From assembly GCA_965199105.1 (NCBI GenBank), contig CBDAQO010000002.1, forward strand, positions 2,604,001 through 2,668,000: a stretch of 64,000 bases of DNA, written 5' to 3'. The notes beneath the pieces are model-generated. The model did no database searches, was not told the DNA's origin, and saw only the letters and a program-made list of their open reading frames with translations. Positions 58,233-64,000 of this stretch are shown here, piece by piece. Every line of letters begins with the position of its first letter. Within the stretch, counting starts at the first letter, position 1. This stretch comes from LMUY01 sp965199105. Lineage in GTDB: Bacteria; Pseudomonadota; Alphaproteobacteria; Acetobacterales; Acetobacteraceae. A program made the position numbers and the translations under genes.

Positions 58233-58627
58233 CCGCGAGCGTCACCATCGGCGAGGCGGCCGCGGGGTCGGGCGTTTCGGCCAAGATGATCCGCTACTAT
58301 GAGGAGATCGGGCTGATCCCCTCCGCCGACCGCAGCCCGGCCGGCTACCGCCGCTACAGCGCGGCGGACGTGCAGACCCTGCGCTTCCTCAAGCGCGCCC
58401 GCACGCTCGGCTTCTCGGTGGCCGACATGCGCGAGCTGCTGGCGCTGTGGCGGGACGAGCGGCGGGCCAGCGCGGACGTGAAGCGGCTCGCGATGGCCCA
58501 TGTCGCGGCGCTGGAAAGCAAGGCGCGCGAAATCGCCGAGATGACCAGCGCGCTGCGCCACCTGGCCGATCGCTGCGAGGGCGACCACCGCCCCGACTGC
58601 CCAATCATCACCGAACTCGCTGGCTGA
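58229..58627 (+). CDS. cueR: Copper-responsive MerR-family regulator CueR
   Basis: The 132-residue protein has the MerR helix-turn-helix (TIGEAAAGSGVSAKMIRYYEE), the dimer helix, and the C-terminal Cu(I) loop Cys116-EGDHRPD-Cys124: two Cys seven residues apart, as in CueR (not the longer ZntR/MerR loops). It should bind the palindrome at 56013-56029. It is made with copA (ATG overlaps the copA stop) and ends 6 bp from the convergent phnL. Confidence 0.92.
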   Translation: MTASVTIGEAAAGSGVSAKMIRYYEEIGLIPSADRSPAGYRRYSAADVQTLRFLKRARTLGFSVADMRELLALWRDERRASADVKRLAMAHVAALESKAREIAEMTSALRHLADRCEGDHRPDCPIITELAG

Positions 58628-58633
58628 CCCCAC

Positions 58634-59335
58634 TTAAGCCGCGGCCGCCAGCACCGGGACAGGGAACACCCGGGTGGCGATCGCCTCCCGCGTCTCGGCG
58701 TCGTGCGCGATCGCCAGGATGGCCGCGCCGCGCGCCCGCGCCTCCGCCACCAGCGCGATCACCACGGCGCGGTTTTCGCCATCGAGCGAAGCGGTCGGCT
58801 CGTCCAGCAGCAGGATGGGGTGGCCGGCCAGGAACCCGCGTGCCAGGTTCACCCGCTGCTGCTCGCCGCCGGAGAACGTGGCCGGCGGCAACGCGTGCAG
58901 CCGCTCGGGCACGTTCAGGCGCAGCAAGGTGGCGCGCGCCCGCTCCCGCGCTTCGTCGGGCTCGGTGCCGCCGGCGGTGAGCGCCTCGGCCACGATCTCC
59001 AGCGCCGGCACGCGCGGCACCACGCGGAGGAACTGGCTAACATAGCCCAGCGTCTGGCGCCGCACCGCCAGCACGGTGCGCGGGTCGGCGGCCGCGAGGT
59101 CCACCCAGTCGCGGGCGTGGCGCACCAGGATGCGGCCGCCTTCCGCGCGGTAATTGCCGTAGAGGCTGCGCAGCAGGGTGGACTTGCCCGCACCCGACGG
59201 CCCGGACAGCACGACGCACTCCCCGGCATGCACCACCAGGTCCACCCCGGCCAGCACGGGCAAGCGCAGGCCACCCTGGAGATGCAGGGTGAACGACTTG
59301 GCCAGGCGCTCGGTGCGAAGCATGGCGGCGTTCAT
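58634..59335 (-). CDS. phnL: C-P lyase complex ABC protein PhnL
   Basis: The 233-residue ATPase has Walker A GPSGAGKSTLLRSLYGNY, signature FSGGEQQRVNLARG and Walker B ILLLDEPTASLD. The YGNY and the N-terminal FTLHLQGGLRLPVLAGV are typical of PhnL rather than a transporter ATPase. It binds the PhnGHIJK core. The ATG at 59335 overlaps phnK by 4 bp. It is the last gene of the phnGHIJKL run. Confidence 0.92.
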   Translation of the reverse strand: MNAAMLRTERLAKSFTLHLQGGLRLPVLAGVDLVVHAGECVVLSGPSGAGKSTLLRSLYGNYRAEGGRILVRHARDWVDLAAADPRTVLAVRRQTLGYVSQFLRVVPRVPALEIVAEALTAGGTEPDEARERARATLLRLNVPERLHALPPATFSGGEQQRVNLARGFLAGHPILLLDEPTASLDGENRAVVIALVAEARARGAAILAIAHDAETREAIATRVFPVPVLAAAA

Positions 59336-60105
59336 GCCTGCAGCACCGAGCTGACCAGCAATTGCGTGTAGGCGTGCTGCGGGTCGTCCAGCACCTGGTC
59401 GGTCAGGCCGCTTTCCACCACGCGACCACGCTGCATCACCAGCATGCGCCCGGCCAGCAGTCGCGCGACGGCGAGGTCGTGGGTGACCAGCACGGCGGCG
59501 AGGCCGAGGCGGCGCACCAGGCTGCGGATCAGGTCCAGCAGCCGCGCCTGCACCGAGACGTCGAGCCCGCCGGTGGGCTCGTCCATGAACACCAGGCGCG
59601 GATGCGTCACCAGGGTGCGGGCGATCTGTAGCCGCTGCAGCATGCCGCCGGAGAAGGTGCGCGGCAGGTCGTCGAGCCGCGCCGGGTCGATCTCCACCTG
59701 GCGCAGCCACTCCGCCGCGGTGGCGCGGATGTCGCCATAGTGGCGCGACCCGGCGGCCATCAGGCGCTCGCCCACGTTGCCGCCGGCCGAGACCGCCATG
59801 CGCAGCGCCATGCGCGGCTCCTGATGCACGAACCCCCAGTCCGACCGGTGCAGCGCGCGCAAGGCGGGTGCGGGCATGCGGTGCACGTCGTGCGGCTGGC
59901 CGTCCGGGTCGCGGTAGGTGACGATGCCGGCGTCCGGCCGCAGCCGGCCCGAGAGCACGTTGAGCAGGGTGGTCTTGCCGGAGCCGCTTTCCCCCACGAT
60001 GGCCAGCACCTCGCCGGGCCAGAGCTCGGCGTCCACCCCGTCCAGCGCCGGGTTGGCGCCGTAGTGCAGGCGCAGGCCGCGCGCCTCGAGCAGCGTGTCG
60101 CTCAT
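59332..60105 (-). CDS. phnK: C-P lyase complex ABC protein PhnK
   Basis: The 257-residue ATPase has Walker A GESGSGKTTLLNVLSGRL, signature FSGGMLQRLQIARTL and Walker B LVFMDEPTGGLDVSVQ. The peptide WGFVHQEPRMALRMAVSAGGN is typical for PhnK. It docks on PhnJ in the C-P lyase core and is needed in vivo for phosphonate use. It overlaps both phnJ and phnL by 4 bp. Confidence 0.93.
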   Translation of the reverse strand: MSDTLLEARGLRLHYGANPALDGVDAELWPGEVLAIVGESGSGKTTLLNVLSGRLRPDAGIVTYRDPDGQPHDVHRMPAPALRALHRSDWGFVHQEPRMALRMAVSAGGNVGERLMAAGSRHYGDIRATAAEWLRQVEIDPARLDDLPRTFSGGMLQRLQIARTLVTHPRLVFMDEPTGGLDVSVQARLLDLIRSLVRRLGLAAVLVTHDLAVARLLAGRMLVMQRGRVVESGLTDQVLDDPQHAYTQLLVSSVLQA

Positions 60106-60935
60106 GCCGCGCGCTCGCGTCGGCCGGTGCAGTAGTCGGTGTCGGAGCAGACGAACATGCGGCCGCCGCGATCATCGGTGATGACCTCGTCGAGGTAGCT
60201 GTCGCCGGCGTCGCACAGGGCGCAGCGGTGCGGGGCACGGGTGAGCCGGAACGGGTGGTCGGCAAAGTCGAGCGGGCGCACCTCGGTGTAGGGCGGCACG
60301 GCATAGACGCGGCTTTCGCGCCCGGCGCCGAACAGTTGCAGCGCGGGCATGGCGTGCATCTTGGGGGTGTCGAAGGCTGGGATGGGGGAAGGCGCCATAA
60401 GGTACCGCCTATTCACCATCACCGGGTAGTCGTAGCTGACCCTCACCTCGCCGTAGCGCGCGATGTCCTCGTAGAGCCGCACGTGCATCAGGCCGTACTC
60501 CGCCAGCGCGTGCATGCGCCGGGTCTCGGCGCGGCTGGGCTCGAGGCCGGACAGCGGTTCCGGCTGCGGCACCTGGTAGACGATCACCTGATCCTCCCGC
60601 AGCGGGGTTTCCGGGATGCGGTGCCGAGTTTGGATTACGGTCGCCTGCTCGGTGCGCGTGGTGGTCGCGACCCCGGCGGTGCGGGCGAAGAAGCGGCGGA
60701 TGGAGACGGCGTTGGTGGTGTCGTCGGCGCCCTGGTCGATCACCTTCAGCACGTCGTTGGCGCCGAGGATGCTGGCGGTGACCTGGATGCCGCCGGTGCC
60801 CCAACCATAGGGCAGCGGCATTTCGCGCGAGCCGAACGGGATTTGATGGCCCGGGATCGCCACCGCCTTGAGCAGCGCGCGGCGCAGGCTGCGTTTGGTC
60901 TGCTCGTCAAGGTAAGCGAAGTTGTAGCCGTTCAT
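60102..60935 (-). CDS. phnJ: C-P lyase catalytic subunit PhnJ
   Basis: The 277-residue radical SAM-like enzyme begins YNFAYLDEQTKRSLRRALLKA and has the four conserved Cys (238, 241, 263, 269) in CALCDAG and FVCSDTDYC that hold the 4Fe-4S cluster and the thiyl radical. It breaks the C-P bond of ribose 1-alkylphosphonate 5-phosphate. The Cys spacing equals that of the E. coli enzyme. It overlaps phnI and phnK by 4 bp. Confidence 0.96.
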   Translation of the reverse strand: MNGYNFAYLDEQTKRSLRRALLKAVAIPGHQIPFGSREMPLPYGWGTGGIQVTASILGANDVLKVIDQGADDTTNAVSIRRFFARTAGVATTTRTEQATVIQTRHRIPETPLREDQVIVYQVPQPEPLSGLEPSRAETRRMHALAEYGLMHVRLYEDIARYGEVRVSYDYPVMVNRRYLMAPSPIPAFDTPKMHAMPALQLFGAGRESRVYAVPPYTEVRPLDFADHPFRLTRAPHRCALCDAGDSYLDEVITDDRGGRMFVCSDTDYCTGRRERAA

Positions 60936-62008
60936 TCCGCCGCCTCCCGCTCGCCACCGGCTGCTTGCGCGCGCATGTGGCGAATGGTCTCGAGTTCGCT
61001 CTGGAAGTCCACGTAGTGCGGCAGCTTGAGGTGTTCGACGAAGCCAGTGGCCTGGATGTTGTCGCAGTGGGACAGCACGAACTCCACGCTCTGCGCCGGC
61101 GCCGTCACGTCCTCGCCCAGTTCTTCGGCGCGCATCGCGCGGTCCACCAGCGCCATGCCCATCGCCTTGCGCTCTCCGTGGCCGAAGCACAGCCCGTAGC
61201 CGCGGGTGAACTGAGGCGGCACGGTTTTCGAGCCGGCGAACTGGTTTACCATCTGGCATTCGGTGAGCGTGACGTCGCCGATGTCGATGGCGAAACCTAA
61301 TTCCGGCGGCTCGATCCAGACCGCGGCGTCACCCACCCGCAATTCGCCGACGAAGGGGTGCGTGCTGCCGTAGCCGCGCTGGGTGGAGTAGCCCATCGCC
61401 ATCAGGAAGCCCTCGTCGCCCCGCGCCAGCGCCTGCAGGCGGACGTCCCGTGCGGCTGGGAAGGCGAGTGGCTGGCGGGTCAGGTCGCCAGGCTCGCGAG
61501 TGCTGTTGTGGTCGGGCTCGATCAGGCCTTGCGCGCCCAGGATGTCGATCACGCGGGGGGTTGGCAGCTCGGGCGCGGCTTCGGTGGGGGCGGGCGGCGG
61601 CGGGGCCGGGGCGAAATCCAGCAGGCGATGGGTGTAGTCGTAGGTGGGGCCTAACACCTGGCCGCCGGGCAGGTCCTTGAACACGGCGGAGACCCGGCGA
61701 CGCAACGGCATCGTGGCCGTGTCCACCGGGCGGGCGGCGGCGAAGCGGGGCAGGGTGGTGCGGAACGCGCGCAGCAGGAAGGCGGCCTCCACCAGGTCGC
61801 CCTGGGCCTGCTTGATGGCGAGCGCGGCCAGTGCAGGATCGTAGCACGAGCCCTCCGCCATCACCCGGTCGACCGCGCGGCCGAGCTGCTCGGCGACCTG
61901 CGCGACCGTGAGTTCCGGCACCGCGGGGTCACCACGTCGCTCCCGCGCCAGCCAGGCATGCGCCGCGTCGATCGCCTGCTCGCCGCCTTTGACCGCCACA
62001 TAGGCCAT
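60932..62008 (-). CDS. phnI: C-P lyase core subunit PhnI
   Basis: The 358-residue protein is complete, from MAYVAVKGGEQAIDAAHAWL through DILGAQGLIEPD and EPPELGFAIDIGDVTLTECQ to LKLPHYVDFQSELETIRHMR. With PhnG, PhnH and PhnL it displaces adenine from ATP by the phosphonate. The ATG at 62008 comes 2 bp after the phnH stop. It overlaps phnJ by 4 bp. Confidence 0.95.
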   Translation of the reverse strand: MAYVAVKGGEQAIDAAHAWLARERRGDPAVPELTVAQVAEQLGRAVDRVMAEGSCYDPALAALAIKQAQGDLVEAAFLLRAFRTTLPRFAAARPVDTATMPLRRRVSAVFKDLPGGQVLGPTYDYTHRLLDFAPAPPPPAPTEAAPELPTPRVIDILGAQGLIEPDHNSTREPGDLTRQPLAFPAARDVRLQALARGDEGFLMAMGYSTQRGYGSTHPFVGELRVGDAAVWIEPPELGFAIDIGDVTLTECQMVNQFAGSKTVPPQFTRGYGLCFGHGERKAMGMALVDRAMRAEELGEDVTAPAQSVEFVLSHCDNIQATGFVEHLKLPHYVDFQSELETIRHMRAQAAGGEREAAE

Positions 62009-62010
62009 GC

Positions 62011-62580
62011 CTAAGCCTCCTCGACACAGGTGGTGCGGGGCAGCGCGCAGAGTTGCGTGCCGGCGCACAGGATAAGGTCCACGCCGCGGGGGAACAGCGC
62101 GTGGTTGGCGGCCCATTGCGCGGTGAAGTCGCTCGGCAAGCCCTCGGCGCGCAGTGATGCGGTGTCGCGCAGGCCGGGGCCGGAGACGCGGTAGGTCCGC
62201 CCGCTGCCGAGCCCGGCCACCTGCAACACGAGCGTGGCGCTGGCTTCCGGCCCGGCCTCACTGCCGGCATCGAGGCTGGCGAGGCGCGGCATCTGGAGCG
62301 CGCAGAGGAAGGCGGCGGTGCCGGGTTCGGCCCGGGTGGCGCCGCAGTGGAAGGCGAGCCAGGGCCAGGCGTCGGCGGCCGCGGCGTCAAGCCAGAGCGG
62401 AGTTTCGGCGTCGATCAAGGTCAGCAGGGTGGCCGCGGTGGCAGGGGCGAGCGGCGGCGGTGGCGCCAGGTCCTGTCCGGCCGGGTGGCAGCGCCCCGGG
62501 CGGGCCATGGCGTCCAGCAGGGCGCGGAAGCAGGTCTGCGCCTGCGACACCGGGTCGGCAAAGCCGGGTTGCAGCATCAT
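62011..62580 (-). CDS. phnH: C-P lyase core subunit PhnH
   Basis: The 189-residue protein starts LQPGFADPVSQAQTCFRALLDAMARPG, the PhnH signature, and ends with FPRGVDLILCAGTQLCALPRTT. PhnH is a structural/assembly subunit of the core. The start is at 62580 or the next ATG, 62577; both overlap phnG. It is the shortest core subunit after PhnG. Confidence 0.94.
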   Translation of the reverse strand: MMLQPGFADPVSQAQTCFRALLDAMARPGRCHPAGQDLAPPPPLAPATAATLLTLIDAETPLWLDAAAADAWPWLAFHCGATRAEPGTAAFLCALQMPRLASLDAGSEAGPEASATLVLQVAGLGSGRTYRVSGPGLRDTASLRAEGLPSDFTAQWAANHALFPRGVDLILCAGTQLCALPRTTCVEEA

Positions 62581-63026
62581 CCGCGCATCGTGGCCATGGT
62601 GAAGAACTGCACCCGGGTGGCCGCCGCCTCCGCCGCAAGCGCCGCGCGCTGGGCCGCCTGTGCCGCGGCAAGCGGGGCGATCACGCCCTGGTACAGCGCC
62701 GGCAACTGCGCCGGATCCTGCAAGGCGGCGTCCAGCGCGGCGGCCAACTCGGCCTGTCGCAGGTCCCGCCCGGCGACGTAGGCGTGGCCGACCTGGCCGC
62801 TGGCGGCGCGCACGGTGCAGCGCGCCACCGTCATCTCGCCCAGGTTGAACGCGGCACCGCCGCCGCCGGCCCGGCCGCGCACCATCACGCTGCCGACCTC
62901 CGGACCGCGCAGCAGGGCGTGCGGCGGCAGGCTGGGCAGCGTGGCCAGGCGCTGCTCGATTTCGCTGGCGGAGGTGCGGGCGAGCACGGCCATCCAGCGC
63001 TGCCGCTCGGTGAGGTTCGAGTCCAT
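62577..63026 (-). CDS. phnG: C-P lyase core subunit PhnG
   Basis: The 149-residue protein starts with ERQRWMAVLARTSASEIEQRL and has LRGPEVGSVMVRGRAGGGGAAFNLGEMTVARC, the PhnG pattern. It dimerises in the PhnGHIJ core. The ATG at 63026 is preceded by AAGGA. It is the first gene of the minus-strand run, facing phnF across 89 bp with a palindromic operator. Confidence 0.94.
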   Translation of the reverse strand: MDSNLTERQRWMAVLARTSASEIEQRLATLPSLPPHALLRGPEVGSVMVRGRAGGGGAAFNLGEMTVARCTVRAASGQVGHAYVAGRDLRQAELAAALDAALQDPAQLPALYQGVIAPLAAAQAAQRAALAAEAAATRVQFFTMATMRG

Positions 63027-63050
63027 GGGTTGAAGTCCTTGGTCGTATAG

Positions 63051-63062
63051 ATGTCTAGACAA
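63051..63062. promoter_or_regulatory. PhnF (GntR/HutC) operator in the phnG-phnF gap
   Basis: ATGTCTAGACAA holds the perfect 8-bp palindrome GTCTAGAC (63053-63060), within an AT-rich stretch (GTATAGATGTCTAGACAACTAA). It sits between the divergent phnG and phnF starts, so one bound repressor could control both. Confidence 0.6.
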
Positions 63063-63115
63063 CTAACCGGGCAAAGCGCTAAGGTCAACCGACATGCAGC
63101 AACCGCCTCCCCGCC

Positions 63116-63853
63116 ATGGATGAAGATCCGGTGACAGCCATCGCAGGCGTCGCGCGCTGGCGGCACATCAGCGAGACGCTGCGCGCCGCCATCGCCGCCG
63201 GAGACCATCGCCCCGGCGACCGCCTGCCGACCGAAACCGCGCTGGCCCGCCGCTTCGCCGTCAACCGCCACACCGCACGGCGCGCGCTGGAGGCGTTGGC
63301 GCAGGCCGGGCTGATCCGCACCGAGCAGGGCCGCGGCTCGTTTGTGGCGGAGGATGTGCTGGACTACGAAGTCGGCAGCCGCACGCGCTTCTCCGAATGG
63401 TTGCGCCGGCATAACCGCGAGGGCGAGGGCCGCGTGCTGGACCTGCGCGAGACGGCGGCGGACGCGGCGGTGGCGGCCGGGCTCGGTATTAGCCCCGGCG
63501 ACCCGGCGATGCTGATGGAGCGGCTGTCGCTGGCCGAGGGCAAGCCCGTCTCGCTCGCGCGGCACTGGTTTTCCCCGCTCGCCCTGCCCGGCATCGCCGC
63601 CGCCCTGCAGCGCGAGCCCACCATCACCGCCGCCCTCGCCAGCGTGGGGGTGGCGGACTACCTGCGCCAGTCCACCCGGGTGACGGCGCGCCTGCCCACG
63701 CCCGCGGAGGCCACGCTGCTGGCGATGCCGCGCGCGCGACCATTGCTGGTGTGCGAGAACATCAACGTCGATTGCGGCGGACGGGTGGTGGAGTTTGGCG
63801 TCGCGCGCTACCCGACGCCGCGCGTGCAGATCGTGTTCGAACCGGGCGGCTGA
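63116..63853 (+). CDS. phnF: Phosphonate metabolism regulator PhnF (GntR/HutC family)
   Basis: The 245-residue protein has an N-terminal winged helix (HISETLRAAIAAGDHRPGDRLPTE ... RFAVNRHTARRALEAL) and a C-terminal UTRA ligand-binding domain (from MLMERLSLAEGKPVSLAR to ARYPTPRVQIVFEPGG). It should repress the phn genes until phosphonate or low phosphate signals it. The ATG at 63116 is the only good start. It is divergent from phnG and followed by phnM. Confidence 0.93.
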   Translation: MDEDPVTAIAGVARWRHISETLRAAIAAGDHRPGDRLPTETALARRFAVNRHTARRALEALAQAGLIRTEQGRGSFVAEDVLDYEVGSRTRFSEWLRRHNREGEGRVLDLRETAADAAVAAGLGISPGDPAMLMERLSLAEGKPVSLARHWFSPLALPGIAAALQREPTITAALASVGVADYLRQSTRVTARLPTPAEATLLAMPRARPLLVCENINVDCGGRVVEFGVARYPTPRVQIVFEPGG

Positions 63854-63879
63854 GCGCTCGAGCAAAGGGAGACCAGACC

Positions 63880-64000
63880 GTGGAGCTTGCGATCACCGGC
63901 GGACAGGTGCTGCTGCCCGGCGAAGGGCTGTGCCGAACCGACCTGTTCACCGCCGGGTCGGCCATCGTCGCCGGCAACCCGGGCGGCCGCCGGTTCGACG
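63880..64000 (+). CDS. phnM: Start of a PhnM-like amidohydrolase, 5' part
   Basis: Only 40 residues are visible (VELAITGGQVLLPGEGL ... FDA side), open to the right edge. The GTG at 63880 has GGGAG at 63867-63871. An N-terminal GGQVLLPGEG strand fits an amidohydrolase such as PhnM, which removes diphosphate from the ribose 1-alkylphosphonate triphosphate before PhnJ acts. The identity rests mainly on its position after phnF; other amidohydrolases share this start. Confidence 0.6.
   Translation, partial: MELAITGGQVLLPGEGLCRTDLFTAGSAIVAGNPGGRRFD

Overview
The window is GC-rich bacterial chromosome, packed gene to gene with many 1-14 bp overlaps. Gene content and order point to an alphaproteobacterium, most likely in the Acetobacteraceae: a ChvG/ChvI two-component pair, an argS-SPOR-nagZ-S2P-scpA-scpB-tatB-tatC-serS block, and a bamE / ubiquinol-cytochrome c chaperone / yceD-rpmF-plsX-fabH-ihfA-merR block. 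This assignment is an inference from gene order and protein resemblance; there is no rRNA here. I saw no transposase, integrase, phage gene or CRISPR array, and one tRNA gene.

Layout. 1-10.7 kb: 3' part of a chemoreceptor, an EI24-like membrane protein, a PfkB-family sugar/nucleoside kinase, chvI-chvG, a HugZ-like protein, a DUF5666 lipoprotein with a DUF6502 partner, a small histidine kinase, a lipoprotein and ArfB. 10.7-23.4 kb: quinone oxidoreductase-like and CoA-transferase genes, then the housekeeping block argS to serS, a TetR regulator with a DUF2852 gene, and a DUF815 ATPase. 23.5-27.5 kb: a tightly coupled run yajC - lipoprotein - aat - two paralogous secreted proteins - an extended MsrQ-like haem membrane protein. 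27.5-31.2 kb: a small acidic protein, an aminotransferase and an orphan molybdopterin hydroxylase large subunit.

31-47 kb is the most interesting region: a Wzx/Wzy-type exopolysaccharide locus read mainly on the minus strand from a promoter at about 47.0 kb. In order it encodes an initiating sugar transferase, a GH10 glycanase, an AlgD-like sugar-nucleotide dehydrogenase, a degenerate CpsD-type ATPase, a Wzz/GumC-type chain-length protein, a heparinase II/III-family lyase, a GT4, then (after a + strand methyltransferase/GT4 pair) an acyltransferase, an O-antigen-ligase-type polymerase, a GT2 and a flippase. A uronate-forming dehydrogenase together with a uronate-polymer-type lyase suggests an acidic, lyase-trimmed polymer. 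No outer-membrane export protein (Wza type) is in the window. A 9-bp box, CGATCGTAT, occurs once in the promoter of the operon and once in the intergenic region at its middle, suggesting a shared regulator.

47-64 kb: a TetR-controlled OsmC / acyl-CoA-dehydrogenase-like / rhodanese operon behind a perfect 14-bp palindrome, the bamE-to-merR block, tRNA-Pro(GGG), a copper-efflux unit copA-cueR with a textbook MerR-type 19-bp-spacer promoter, and the C-P lyase genes phnGHIJKL divergent from phnF and the start of a phnM-like gene.

Convergent neighbours are separated by almost nothing or by palindromic intergenic repeats, and one pair (hydroxylase and flippase) overlaps tail to tail by 262 bp. The only gap above 300 bp is 35976-36448, which holds palindromes, a promoter and at most one small open frame.
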